This document shows, one piece after another, positions 12,501-22,119 of a DNA stretch of 64,000 nt. Position 1 is the stretch's first letter; the number at the start of each line of letters is the position of its first letter. Where the stretch lies: assembly GCF_000224145.3 (NCBI RefSeq), contig NC_020167.2, forward strand, positions 7,685,777-7,749,776. The letters run 5' to 3'. Origin of the DNA: Ciona intestinalis (taxonomy: Eukaryota; Chordata; Ascidiacea; Phlebobranchia; Cionidae). Position numbers and translations under genes: made by a program. The notes under the pieces are model-generated. The model ran no database searches. It worked only from the letters and a program-made list of their open reading frames with translations, and had not been told where the DNA came from.

Positions 12501-15500
12501 CAACAAATAAACAGGTCTGTTTAATATTTGAGTGAGTTTATATTCTTTCAGTAGTATTTAACCTTTTTTCCTTGATGCAAACTTTTTTTCCCTGTTGTTC
12601 ATTAAGTGTTTGAGTGAGTTAATATTCTTTCAGTAGCGTAACCTTTTTCCCTACTGCACTCTTTTTAAAACACCAACCCATTCTCGCACCCCCTTCTAGA
12701 ATTGCTTATATAGAGTAGACCTAACCAGTTTTAATGATTCAGCATCCCCGCCCCCCTATAACACTTCTTGCAACCCTGGTTTAAGAAACCATGCACTAAT
12801 TGATTACTATTGGTATTACATTCTTTCTTAATTGGCAGTAACAAAGTTTGATATTAGACCCAGACATATTAGCAGACATCTTTTAAACAGCATTCCCTAA
12901 TGCAGTCTTTGTAAGTGACTATTTTTCTGTATTGCTGACCAATTTGACAACCCATTTTTGACCACTGGGTTAAAGCAATTGCAGTTAAGTGTCTTGCCAA
13001 ATATATTAACATTATACTCACACAGGTTGATGTTCCGATTGGGTTTAGACTCCACCAACGATCTGACACGAATACGAACATTAGCCGAACAACTTCAGAC
13101 TTCAACTTCAGCAACTGATACAGTGAGTTTAAAAATAATTATTTTCAATGTATTTGAAATTTGACCTATTTTATGGTTTAAATAGGTATCTGTTACCCAT
13201 TAATTTGTTTTGATTGAAACACTCCACAAAATATTGAAACACTTGATTGAACAAAATATTGAAACACTTGATTGAATTTAACTTTACTTTGAATATATTA
13301 CTTTACTTTGAATATATTGAAACACTTGATTCCACAAAATATTGAAACACTTGATTGAAACACTCCACAAAAAATTGTTTTACCTAATAAACTCATATTT
13401 TTAAATAAAAACCGAACTAACTACAATTAGAGACATTTCTCTGTGAGATTTAGTTTCTTAAACCTCTGTTTAACTAATAATCTGTTAAAAAGATTTTTCG
13501 GTGGCTTATCTCGTATAAAATGTTGTGTTTTTCTAACATTTTGTCTGCCATTTGGCAAGACTTCATTGAGGAATCATTTTTATACCAGATGAGCGGCCAA
13601 AAGAATATTTACATTATGCCTGGTAGCAGAAGTAACAGAATGACCTGTTTATTTTCCAGGCTTCAAGTTCGAGAAAAAAGCGACAGTTATCGCTTGGCAG
13701 CGCAGATCTCGGTAGTCTCGTTGGTTTGGGGCTTCCCCTGCCCCCAACAACGACCCTAACAACCACAACTTTGGGTGATGACCTCACAACTGATGCGGGC
13801 ACCGTAAATATGAACATGACATCATCATATGACAACATTACATCACCAAATGACAACATTACATCACCATACCCCAGTGACATCACACTTTTTCCAGCTA
13901 AAAGAAAACCAGATGTAAGTTTTGATTTTTCGAAAGTTTCATAACTTCCCGTTCGTTTTGTTTAATTTACTTTTGGTTTTCTAACTTAATGTTAAATGTG
14001 AATGTAACTTGCTTTATACTCGCATGCCGGGGCAACAACAGTCATTATAACATAGTTGTTCTGTTTCATACCCCTCGTGCCCGCTTCTGAGTTACCATGT
14101 ATGTTACTTTTTTTAATACTGATATTGTCAGTGGTCCCTAATGGATTGTCCAAATTATCAGCCATACATAAAAAAATGATTACCCACAAAGTAACATACN
14201 NNNNNNNNNNNNNNNNNNNNNNNNNNNNNNNNNNNNNNNNNNNNNNNNNCTATATGACACTTCTTGCAACCCTGGTTTAAGAAACCATGCACTAATTGAT
14301 TACTATTGGTATTACATTCTTTCTTAATTGGCAGTAACAAAGTTTGATATTAGACCCAGACATATTAGCAGACATCTTTTAAACAGCATTCCCTAATGCA
14401 GTCTTTGTAAGTGACTATTTTTCTGTATTGCTGACCAATTTGACAACCCATTTCTGACCACTGGGTTGAAGCAATTGCAGTTAAGTGTCTTGCCAAATAT
14501 ATTAACATTATACTCACACAGGTTGATGTTCCGATTGGGTTTAGACTCCACCAACGATCTGACACGAATACGAACATTAGCTGAACAACTTCAGACTTCA
14601 ACTTCAGCAACTGATACAGTGAGTTTAAAAATTAAATAATTATTTTCAATGTATTTGAAATTTGACCTATTTTATGGTTTAAATAGGTATTTGTTACCCA
14701 TTAATTTGTTTTGATTGAAACACTCCACAAAATATTGAAACACTTGATTCCACAAAATATTGAAACACTTGATTGAAACACTCCACAAAAATTTTTTTTA
14801 CCTAATAAACTTATATTTTTAAATAAAAACCGAACTAACTACAATTAAAGACATTTCTCTGTGAGATTTAGTTTCTTAAACCTCTGTTTAACTAATAATC
14901 TGTTAAAAGTATATTTACAATAAGCAGAAGTAACAGAATGACCTGTTTATTTTCCAGGCTTCAAGTTCGAGAAAAAAGCGACAGTTATCGCTTGGCAGCG
15001 CAGATCTCGGTAGTCTCGTTGGTTTGGGGCTTCCCCTGCCCCCAACAACGACCCTAACAACCACAACTTTGGGTGATGACCTCACAACTGATGCGGGCAC
15101 TGTAAATATGAGCATTACATCATCATATGACAACATGACATCATCATATGACAACATTACATCACCATACCCCAGTGACATCACACTTTTTCCAGCTAAA
15201 AGAAAACCAGATGTAAGTTTTAATTTTTCGAAAGTTTCATAACTTCCCGTTCGTTTTGTTTAATTTACTTTTGGTTTTCTAACTTAATGTTAAATGTGAA
15301 TGTAACTTGCTTTATACTCGCATGCCGGGGCAACAACAGTCATTATAACATAGTTGTTCTGTTTCATACCCCTCGTGCCCGCTTCTGAGTTACCATGTAT
15401 GTTACTTTTTTTAATACTGATATTGTCAGTGGTCCCTAATGGATTGTCCAAATTATCAGCCATACATAAAAAAATGATTACCCACAAAGTAACATACACG

Positions 15501-18500
15501 GTAACTCGTAAGCTGGCACGAAGTGTTAAACTCGTGTGATATCGACTGTCGTTTTCCGGCCGCGTGAGGATAAAGTAAGTTACATTCATTCATTCATTCA
15601 TTCATATATTGTTATTATTAAGGTTCCAAACTCTGGAAACTATGACAACAGTGTCTCAATATGTTCTTGGTTTTCGAACATGAAAATAATTGAATCCACT
15701 GCTGATGTCTGTCAGCAGGAAAAACAGTTTGTCTGTGAAAAACCAGGTAAAATAATGGTTTGTTTTGTTTAAGTTGTTTGCTGTTTAGAAGTAACAGGGT
15801 TTTCTTTAGCATTTACCTAAAACAAAAGGTTTATCTTTGGTGGCATATTTCCCATTAATGTTGGAAAATTTTAAGTGCTATTTAAAATCAATAGTAAATC
15901 ACTCTTAAAACAGAACGGCCATAGCCGGCACCAATGAGCAACCAGAATAAGATACAGATATGTAATAAACATTGTTAAATACAACTATGAAACCTGACAG
16001 AGTCTAATGTATTGATATGTCACAGAATTTGTGTTGATAATTTTTTATATCCGTTAAAGTTAAAAAATGTACTGGTTTGAATTTTACTGTTCAATTGTTG
16101 AGTAAGTCAGATGTTATTTGTGCTTCACATACTTTGTCAATATAATTGTTACCACTATAAAAGCCAAAAACACCACTGATGTAAGTCCGAATTTATTTTA
16201 GTTGTCAGAACAGCCTTTAAATCAGTATACCAATGGAAATACCAATGGAAACCAGAATAACATACAGATACAGAATAAACATTGTTACGTACAACTTTTT
16301 CTATGAAATCTAAATATTTCAGTTGTTGATCGTTTCCCCCCGTCGCGGATCATTGATTTGCGTGGGAATATCGACGAATCCAGGAAGTTACTCCGACTCT
16401 CGTGGTCGGCGCCTGGAGATGACCTTAATGTGGGAAGAGGTGTGTAATATTACTCTTATTTCATATATTAAATGACATACATTTAAGCAAATTGAAAATA
16501 AAGCTTTAAAATCATTGTCACTTATCAGTGCTCGCGTTTATAAATGATCTGCCTGGTAATCAATGCTGAATCAATTGGAGACGTGCTGCAATCAACATGC
16601 ACTGACTTTTTCCAAACAGTTTTCCAAGTGGCTTAATCGCTTCTCTAGGTCTTATGTGTAAGCTTCTAGTTCCAAAGTACATTGTGTCACAACTTGTGTT
16701 CACCCACCATAATAATTTATTATTAATGCTTCCAAATTACTCCAACAGCAACCAGGTATGATGTCCGTACACTACGAACAAGAAAAGCGAGAAGTATTCT
16801 GATGGCGGACTTTAGTATGGGCGAACCCATCTCCGATACCGATGTTTTTAACGGCTCACTTGTTAATCCACAATCACCAGGATCAAGGGAAAGTGTGATA
16901 GTAAACTTAACTAGTAGTACAGGTACGTTTGAATTTGGAGTATTTCATTCTTGGCAACTAGTGAAGAATCTTCCAGTACATTATATATTAGACTGGTGGG
17001 AAAGAGGTTGGTAGTAAAGGTTATTACTCTGGGGGATATGGGTCTAGAGGTTGGTTGTTACGTTTAGCAGTTAACCGAGAATGTTGGATGGTTTTTTCCT
17101 AGCACTTAATCACTGCTAGTAAAGAATCGTTCCTCTACATTATCTGCTAACTGCGAAACGTAACAACCAAACTCTAACCCCTATAACCACTAGCCTCTAC
17201 CTCTAAGCGAAATGCATCTGTATACTGATACTTTAATATGGGGAACCATCACCTCATAATCACTAGTGCCACATTTTGTTGTGATTAAACACTAACTAGT
17301 AATCGTTACCTTTATACAGAATGTCCACCTCATGCAGCTGTCGATCTAATATTTGCCCTTCCCTCTGATATATTGCTTGGTGGGGCGAACCCACCTGATA
17401 ATACAAAGAGAAACAACATCATTCAGTTTGTGGAACAAATAATAACCAAATATCGCATTGGTAAGACAAAAGACTTGTGTATTTATAATGAATGTAACTA
17501 CTTTATCCTCGCGTGGCCGGAAAACGACAGTCGTTATCACACGGGTTTAACACCTCGTGCCAGCTTACGAGTTACCATGTATGTNNNNNNNNNNNNNNNN
17601 NNNNNNNNNNNNNNNNNNNNNNNNNNNNNNNNNNCGTTAAGTGTCTTTCCCAAGGACACATACGCCCACAATGGTAGCGACGAGCCTTGAACCCATTACC
17701 TAATGGTTACAGGCAGGCGCGCTAACCACTACATCCTGGCGCCGGATAATGGTATATTGGGGTAATGGTCCAACCAACTATATTTGAATAAGAGACTGAC
17801 GATGCCATTTATTTATGCGAAATATGTATCTCTATCACTACTAGTGGTTGGACTTAATTTTTGTTGGTTACGTTTTCGTAGCAATTCATAGGACCCATGG
17901 CTTGCCACGCTGTAGGACTTCACTCACATAGATTAGAATGCAAATGTTTTGGTATAATATTATTGTGTTCTGGTGTCAGAAAACCCAGCGTACATTAGTT
18001 CAATTAGCCTATGTATAGTAGTACCTGAACAAATGGATAGTTAATTTAAAGGTCCTAACCTATGGTTGTATTTTGGCTCTTTGGCAAAAAAATGGCTGAT
18101 ATTTCAATGTCCTATTCAGGTTATCTTCATCAGGGTTGTTTTTACTGGAATACCCAAAATACAAGTATAATATTGCTAACAGCAACAGTATATAAGTAGG
18201 GTCGGGGAAGATGAGACACCTTTAGCATAAAATATCCAAATATCCGTGTTTTAAACAATTAACAACAACCCATTGCAGTCATAAGAATACGGTTTTATAA
18301 TTCTTTGAGTGTTCTTTGTTTACTACTAAGTTAGGCAAGAAAATAGAATGAGTAGGTGTCCCATCTTCCCCACCTTACAAAATCTCTAACCAATGTTCTA
18401 TTTTTACTCCTTTAGGTATATTCGAGGTAATGGTGTCAGTTGTTGCACACACAACTAATCAACAGATCATCGACTTCAATGAACAACTAACTTCAACACA

Positions 18501-21500
18501 GATTGTAAACCGGATAAGAAATTCAACAGTTTTGACTCAAAATGTTGATTGTAAGTTTTGTCCCAATTTTATTTTCATGTACAAGGTAAAGGGGGACTAG
18601 GTGTATAGATATGATACAAAATGTAACTTTGTGAGTAAGACATTTTCATATTATACTTTAAAAAAAACATCAAACTTATTATTTTTAAACACCTGTACTT
18701 TTTATACTGATTTCAGTTATTTCTACAATAAGAAATGCAATGGCCACCAGTGTACGGACAGATGCTGCAAAAGTGTTGATAATAATAACAGATGATAAGT
18801 TGGATCACCTTTCCAATATTTCCGATGTAATCACGACTATTGTTGTCTCTGTCAGTAACACTGTTAATAAGTAAGTAAAGTATATGTGTCAAAATTTTAC
18901 TTTAGTTGTCGTAACCTAATTACAAGTTTCAATAATATAGGCTTTATTGGACTGCATCTGCAAACGCACACAACGTTAAATACACAAAGCGCACAATATA
19001 TACAACGTAATTCTAAGGTACTACATTCATACTCAACAACCTTCGCATACTATTACTATAATACAGTGAACGCTGCAGCACGATAAGTCTAACATAGGGA
19101 AAGAAGGACACGCGGCGGCAAGGCAACCTTGGGCAACAATGCTTAGAGCGCGTAAGGCGCGATAAGTCTACAGTGAGCAGACACGATAAACAGTTTACAA
19201 CAGTAGTTTTTTAAGTGTGGTTCTATATTATAACTATTGGACTATGGGTGTTGGTTGCTGAACTCATAAACTGGCAACACCATCTTTTCCACACTTTTTA
19301 TCCATGGTGTGTTTTAACTACTGTCAGTTTGCTGTGGATTTCCTTCTTTTCGTTCTTTAAACAACATGATTCTCGCTATCTTTCCAAAGACATAAATAAA
19401 ATTAGGTTATGTTATGTCTAACCCAAAAAGTTAATTGGTGACTTATGGGGGTAGATAAAATGGGACACTGGTGTTATAACAACTGCCAGTGTCCTACCAT
19501 ACAGAGATAAATGTATCTTTCAAAAGTTATATTTAAAGCAGTTGGTATTTACCTATGAACTATATTATACTTGTATTTTCCATTCTTTTAAGTTTATGTT
19601 TTAACATTAAAATCAATTACCAGGTGGGAAGTTTACAAAGTAGCAACAACACCGGGTTGTAAGAATGCATTAATAGTGGGGGATGTAACTCAACTTTCTA
19701 CCATTACAAATGATGTTTGTTCTCAGATTTGTAAAGCTAGAGTTACAGAATACCAGGTATGGTGCTAATAACAATTTCTAAAGATTTTATGTAATTTTTC
19801 GTAAGTATTACAATTTTGTCTTCATTTTTATGTGGTTTGTACCATTACTAAATTTAACAAGTTTTCTTGGGCAGAACAATGACAATTGTTCCAATCCAGT
19901 GGTCCCTCTGTTTTATCCATCCAAAAAAACCATATAGTCCAAAAAAATAATCTCCAAAAATAATTAGAGTTATATACGTGTTAACTTGTAATTGGGTACG
20001 AGGTGTATGAAACAGAACACCTGTGTTATACCGACTGTATTTGCCCCTCCATGCGAGCATAAGTAAGTTACTTACTTGGTAACTTGTAAGCGAGCATGCG
20101 GTGTTTAAAACAGAACACCCTTGTTATAACAACTGTCGTTGCCCTGAAGATAAATAAGTTACATTCATTTATTGATTTTTTATCTTTAAGGTTGTTGGTG
20201 TCGTTGCGTTTGACGACAACAATCAAAGTGGTGATGCCTCCAACATGTTCCCATTCTACATCAGAAATGAAGTACAAGTACAAGATTGTCCTGCCGAGGT
20301 GGCTATACCTTAATATGTACATCAGACAACAGGAGACTATGGATTATATTGTCATGCCATTTTTCCAAAGTTTAAGTATAGCTTAATGAAAAATATCAAC
20401 TATATTAGAGTCTTGCCGAATGGCAAATTAAATGTCATAAATACACTATATTTTTATACCGAATGAGCCGCTAAAAAACTTTTTTAAATTATGCTTGGTA
20501 GCAGAAATAACGTAATATCTATTGTAATAGTAGTTTGATATTGATTTTTCTGAACAGCCGCCCGTGACAGCTGCTCTCGCTACAAGCAACACAGCTCGTA
20601 CAGTAGGTTTAGCTCTTGGTGTTCCCGTGGCAGCATTGCTGGCAATCCTAGGTGCTGTCATGTTGGTTGGTCAAATCAAAAAGTGGCGGAAAAATAGAAT
20701 CGAGAAAAAGGAGCGCGAAAAGAAAGAAGAAGAAAAACGACAAGTAAAAATAACTATTATTTCTTTGTTTATAATTGCAGAAAGATTGGGATTTTTAGTG
20801 TCATTTTTTATGTATTTACAGCAAAAAAATCAATTGAAAACTTACCAACTGCAATTTCTATTTTTTTGTTTACAGAAAGGATAAGATTTTTATCATTCTA
20901 ACAAATCAATTTAAAACAGTACAGTAGGGTGGCGGAAGATGGGACACCTTGAGCACCTAATATCCAAATGTCCTGANNNNNNNNNNNNNNNNNNNNNNNN
21001 NNNNNNNNNNNNNNNNNNNNNNNNNNGATCCCCACACCTTTANCACCTAATATTCAAATGTCCTGATTAAGTTTTAAACAATAAACAACGGTTGATGGAA
21101 GTCGTGAGGATATAGGTTTATAATTCTTCGAATGTTCTTTGTTTACTACCAAATGGAACGAGAAAATAGAATGAAAAGGTGTCCCATCTTCCCCCACCCT
21201 ACTGTATATAATCACAATTTATACTCAGTACATGTTTTAAGGCCGAGTCACCCAAATTGGTAAAGCATGACTCATCTACTTTAGGGGAATATTTCAATCT
21301 CGGTTCGATTAAGAAATCCGGATTGAGTCAGCTGTATGACACACGCGATTTCCGTTAATAATCGAAAGTTTTATGACATTTGGGTTTTATCATTTAGATG
21401 GAAGAGGCACGATTGGCCAAAGCAGCGGCAGCAACGTCCGGGGTACCATCCGCGTCTTTAAACAACAACAATTCGAATTTTCTGGACTTTCAATTGCGTA

Positions 21501-21544
21501 GATGTAGAAAAACGGCGCCGCAAATAAAAGACCCGCCCGTTTGA
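560..21544 (+). CDS. CLCA-family membrane protein with added CTLD and second VWA domain (5' partial)
   Basis: Thirty exons join with consistent phase into about 1461 residues plus stop: 560-703, 1120-1297, 2081-2213, 2655-2781, 3169-3275, 3988-4108, 4649-4783, 6118-6209, 6760-6908, 7317-7491, 7877-8013, 8679-8798, 9166-9346, 9841-10028, 10505-10638, 11109-11231, 11814-11997, 12327-12514, 13026-13122, 13660-13914, 15623-15746, 16323-16439, 16749-16922, 17320-17460, 18416-18550, 18717-18870, 19624-19756, 20191-20298, 20558-20743, 21398-21544. Family hallmarks seen are WAKLRWGTFDE, the MIDAS motif DISTS, LTDG, DDGVYSAYF and SAPGDD. Vertebrate CLCA proteins are secreted or surface regulators of calcium-activated chloride channels, usually 900-1000 residues and self-cleaving. 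This one is about 1.5 times longer because of two inserted modules and ends in a helix and basic tail. Exons 13026-13122 and 13660-13914 occur again at 14522-14618 and 14958-15212 beyond an assembly gap. Function in this animal is not known. Confidence 0.88.
769..1036 (+). mobile_element. tRNA-derived SINE, tail missing
   Basis: The head resembles tRNA promoter boxes (cgttagcgcgcctac and attcaaggctcg), followed by the body seen in the full copy at 63086-63369: ACCATTGTGG, GGGCAAGA, GTAACTTGTAAG and GAGGTGTATGAAACAGAACA. The CATT tail is not seen. Confidence 0.75.
2395..2640. repeat. Possible degenerate copy of the GAAGAATC fold-back element
   Basis: The stretch carries fragments such as gagaattcttcactagtg and runs of CTAACCCCTA-like sequence that also occur in the fold-back elements at 22589-23055 and 63841-63957. 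It is interrupted and its ends are not clear. It lies in the intron before exon 2655-2781. Confidence 0.4.
3565..3950 (+). repeat. Tandem repeat, about 133 bp unit, in a CLCA intron
   Basis: The block beginning cagttttaaccaatttttag recurs near 3579, 3713 and 3847, each followed by the same CTCTGCTGTTAG and ACAAACCAGTAAAAAC stretches. There are two nearly full units and a shorter, diverged third. No coding potential. Confidence 0.85.
6497..6689 (+). mobile_element. 190 bp MITE, copy 2
   Basis: Complete copy, from tactgtggggtagg to ccccaccctactatat, in the intron between the two exons that flank 6210-6759. Confidence 0.9.
7087..7313 (+). mobile_element. SINE fragment with tail, next to a CLCA acceptor
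   Basis: Body and tail of the tRNA-headed SINE; the head is missing. It ends in tacattcatttattcatcc, so the SINE tail directly provides or abuts the acceptor region of exon 7317-7491. Confidence 0.7.
9597..9757 (+). mobile_element. AATCTGGTG-type element
   Basis: Carries AATCTGGTGTTATGAAAAC at the left, TAAGAGACTGACGATGCCATTT in the middle and TTTTCGTGGCACCAGATCC at the right; the ends form short inverted repeats (TCTGGTG/CACCAGA). Related copies are at 10145-10305 and 46070-46202. Confidence 0.72.
10085..10305 (+). mobile_element. AATCTGGTG-type element
   Basis: Same family: AATCTGGCGCTACGAAAACG, AGAGACTGACGATGTCATTTAG and CACTAGATCCTTAT, with a partial extra copy of the end at the left. 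Confidence 0.7.
11400..11800 (+). mobile_element. Two SINE fragments in the intron before the CTLD exon
   Basis: Two successive pieces of the SINE body (11400-11665 and 11695-11800) each contain the GTGTATGAAACAGAACAC or related block and end near TTCATTTATT. Exon 11814-11997 starts a few bases after the second. Confidence 0.6.
12030..12215 (+). mobile_element. SINE fragment
   Basis: The SINE body with AACCCAGTGATCACTA, GTAACATACTTATAACTTG and GAAACAGAACACC blocks, ending in ttacactcattcattcac. Confidence 0.65.
13200..13380 (+). repeat. Minisatellite of ATATTGAAACACTTGATT type
   Basis: The unit attgaaacacttgatt with variable spacers is repeated several times in the intron; the parallel stretch at 14700-14790 has fewer units. 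The copy-number difference is one of the clearest differences between the two copies of the block. Confidence 0.8.
13505..13640 (+). mobile_element. GTAGCAGAAGTAACAG-type element, present in only one copy of the block
   Basis: Contains TCTCGTATAAAATG, CATTTGGCAAGACTTCATTG, TTTTATACCAGATGAGC and TGGTAGCAGAAGTAACAGAA. Related copies are at 20400-20520, 32040-32420 and 51370-51550. The corresponding point of the second copy of the block (about 14905-14940) lacks most of it. Confidence 0.7.
14200..14249. other. Assembly gap, 50 N
   Basis: A run of exactly 50 N. It separates the two copies of the CLCA exon block. Confidence 0.99.
15295..15608. mobile_element. Inverted pair of SINE fragments
   Basis: The left part is a minus-strand SINE tail and body (gaatgtaacttgctttatac, then the reverse of the GAAACAGAAC block). 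The right part is a plus-strand body ending in a (CATT)n tail at about 15580-15605. The same left part occurs at 13998-14199, cut by the gap. Confidence 0.65.
16960..17210. mobile_element. GAAGAATC-type fold-back elements in a CLCA intron
   Basis: Starts ctagtgaagaatcttccag; internal GGTTGGTTGTTACG is mirrored by CGTAACAACC further right. It may be two copies side by side. Confidence 0.6.
17487..17745 (-). mobile_element. SINE copy on the minus strand, interrupted by a gap
   Basis: The left part (17487-17584) is the reverse complement of the SINE tail and body. The right part (17635-17745) is the reverse complement of its tRNA-like head, ending gcgctaaccactacatcctg. The 50 N gap at 17585-17634 lies within it. 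Confidence 0.7.
17585..17634. other. Assembly gap, 50 N
   Basis: A run of exactly 50 N inside a SINE copy in a CLCA intron. Confidence 0.99.
18194..18379 (+). mobile_element. 190 bp MITE, copy 3
   Basis: Complete copy, ending 36 bases before the acceptor of exon 18416-18550; the end (ccccaccttac) is slightly diverged. Confidence 0.88.
19870..20185 (+). mobile_element. Two SINE fragments in tandem before exon 20191
   Basis: Two tail-containing pieces (19870-20065 and 20067-20185). Both contain a GAAACAGAACACC or AAACAGAACACCC block and the CGACTGT/CAACTGTCG block of the SINE body. The second ends in ttacattcatttattg just before the acceptor of exon 20191-20298. Confidence 0.65.
20921..21212 (+). 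mobile_element. 190 bp MITE, copy 4 (gap inside)
   Basis: Begins cagtagggtggcgg, is cut by the gap at 20977-21026 and resumes with GATCCCCACACC and the same internal sequence, ending ccccaccctactgtat. Confidence 0.85.
20977..21026. other. Assembly gap, 50 N
   Basis: A run of exactly 50 N inside a copy of the 190 bp element in the last CLCA intron. The element restarts from near its beginning after the gap. A single N also occurs at 21043. Confidence 0.99.
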
Positions 21545-21617
21545 ACGATTTTGAGCTTGTAGGCAGACCGTTCAGTGTTCATTTTAATATATCGTGATTG
21601 CTTTTTTACGTTGCCAC

Positions 21618-21623
21618 AATAAA
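21618..21623 (+). terminator. Candidate polyadenylation signal of the CLCA gene
   Basis: AATAAA 74 bases after the TGA stop. Another AATAAA-like site follows near 21687. Confidence 0.6.
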
Positions 21624-22119
21624 TGGCTATATATTGTTAAGATGGTCGTTTTGCAAGCATTAATAGGTTGAGAATTGAAAGTTTTTAATAAAAAAATTTC
21701 AATTCGATTCACAAATATATGACGTCACTAGAGCATATACAAGATTTCGATGCCAAATGGGAAAAAGAGCAGCCGTGATTCGGGAATTTCTCTTTGAACA
21801 AATTTCTATTGTTTTGCCACTTAAATAGATGCGTGTACGCGATTCGAAATCGTGCTCCGTTATTAAAGGGCAATACCACTGGCTTCGTTTTATCGGTTTT
21901 TGTATAATGATCGTGTATTGAAGGCAGTATAAATTAATCATGACGTCAGTTGTTTATTGCGTTTTACTTACATAGAATCTTACATTAAAATATTAACGTA
22001 TTTTTTCTCACTCAAAGTGCAGATCACAAGTATGGTAGTAAATAATAAAAACAGGTTAAATGGCTTACTGTTGACTTGAAAAACCTGTACCTAATGTTAG
22101 ATGACGGACTTATATAGTC

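Larger units (their letters stand above)
12757..15500 (+). repeat. Near-identical duplicated block around an assembly gap (CLCA exons)
   Basis: 12757-14199 and 14250-15493 are the same sequence with scattered substitutions and indels, separated by 50 N. Both carry the 97 nt and 255 nt exons. Copy 1 has an extra piece of about 120 bp (the GTAGCAGAAGTAACAG-type element at 13505-13620) missing from copy 2, and the TTGAAACACTTGATT minisatellite has different copy numbers. Exon 13660-13914 ends in phase 0 while exon 14522-14618 needs phase 2, so using both copies in one mRNA would shift the frame and meet a stop. I read this as two haplotypes placed side by side, not a true tandem duplication. Confidence 0.8.
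11196..15746 (+). other. C-type lectin-like domain split by a long insertion
   Basis: The end of exon 11109-11231 (SMCHDG) and exon 11814-11997 give the start of a long-form CTLD: CHDGYFHFQDACYR, then AAVCQNEGGDLSEINSRQEL and LLARVGDSNIWF. The C-terminal half lies in exon 15623-15746: SICSWFS, then ADVCQQEKQFVCEKP. Between the halves, exons 12327-12514, 13026-13122 and 13660-13914 insert about 180 residues: a helical, charged stretch, then RKKRQ (furin-type R-x-K-R) and a Thr/Ser-rich linker with repeats like SYDNITSP. The calcium-site motifs EPN and WND are not visible, so sugar binding of the usual kind is doubtful. Placement of the insertion at the long-loop position is my inference from the cysteine pattern. 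Confidence 0.72.
17320..19756 (+). other. Second, degenerate VWA domain inserted in the FN3 domain
   Basis: Exons 17320-17460, 18416-18550, 18717-18870 and 19624-19756. The order of elements is that of a VWA domain: a hydrophobic first strand followed by polar residues (AVDLIFALPSD), a basic helix ending FVEQIITKYRIG, the strand FEVMVSVVAH, a helix ending AMATSVRTDAAKVLIIITDD, and a closing ALIVGDVTQLSTITNDVCSQIC, which matches the usual VWA ending. The MIDAS triad DxSxS is not kept in the first strand, so metal-dependent ligand binding is not expected. An assembly gap (17585-17634) falls in the first of its introns. Confidence 0.7.
16323..20298 (+). other. FN3 domain of CLCA type, interrupted by a VWA domain
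   Basis: Exons 16323-16439 and 16749-16922 encode the front of the domain: FPPSRIIDLRGN, then LLRLSWSAPGDDLNVGR, matching the vertebrate CLCA signature FPPxxITDL and LxWTAPGDD. The closing strands of the same domain come from exon 20191-20298, VVGVVAFDDNNQSGDASN, matching the vertebrate strand FIAIxAVDxxxxxSEISN. The exons in between (17320-19756) encode a separate VWA-like domain. The FN3 fold therefore seems to carry an inserted domain between its strands. Confidence 0.72.
20558..21544 (+). other. Transmembrane helix and charged cytoplasmic tail of the CLCA protein
   Basis: Exon 20558-20743 encodes a hydrophobic span (GLALGVPVAALLAILGAVML) followed at once by IKKWRKNRIEKKEREKK and further Lys/Glu repeats, a stop-transfer pattern for a type I membrane protein. 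The last exon 21398-21544 adds an alanine-rich stretch, an asparagine run and the C-terminus KDPPV before TGA. A polyadenylation hexamer AATAAA lies at 21618-21623. Vertebrate CLCA2 is also a type I membrane protein; CLCA1 is not. Confidence 0.82.

Noticed and set aside
14522..15212. Second set of CLCA exons as true tandem exons
   Set aside because: Wrong phase for joining to the first set, near-identity including introns, and an assembly gap between.
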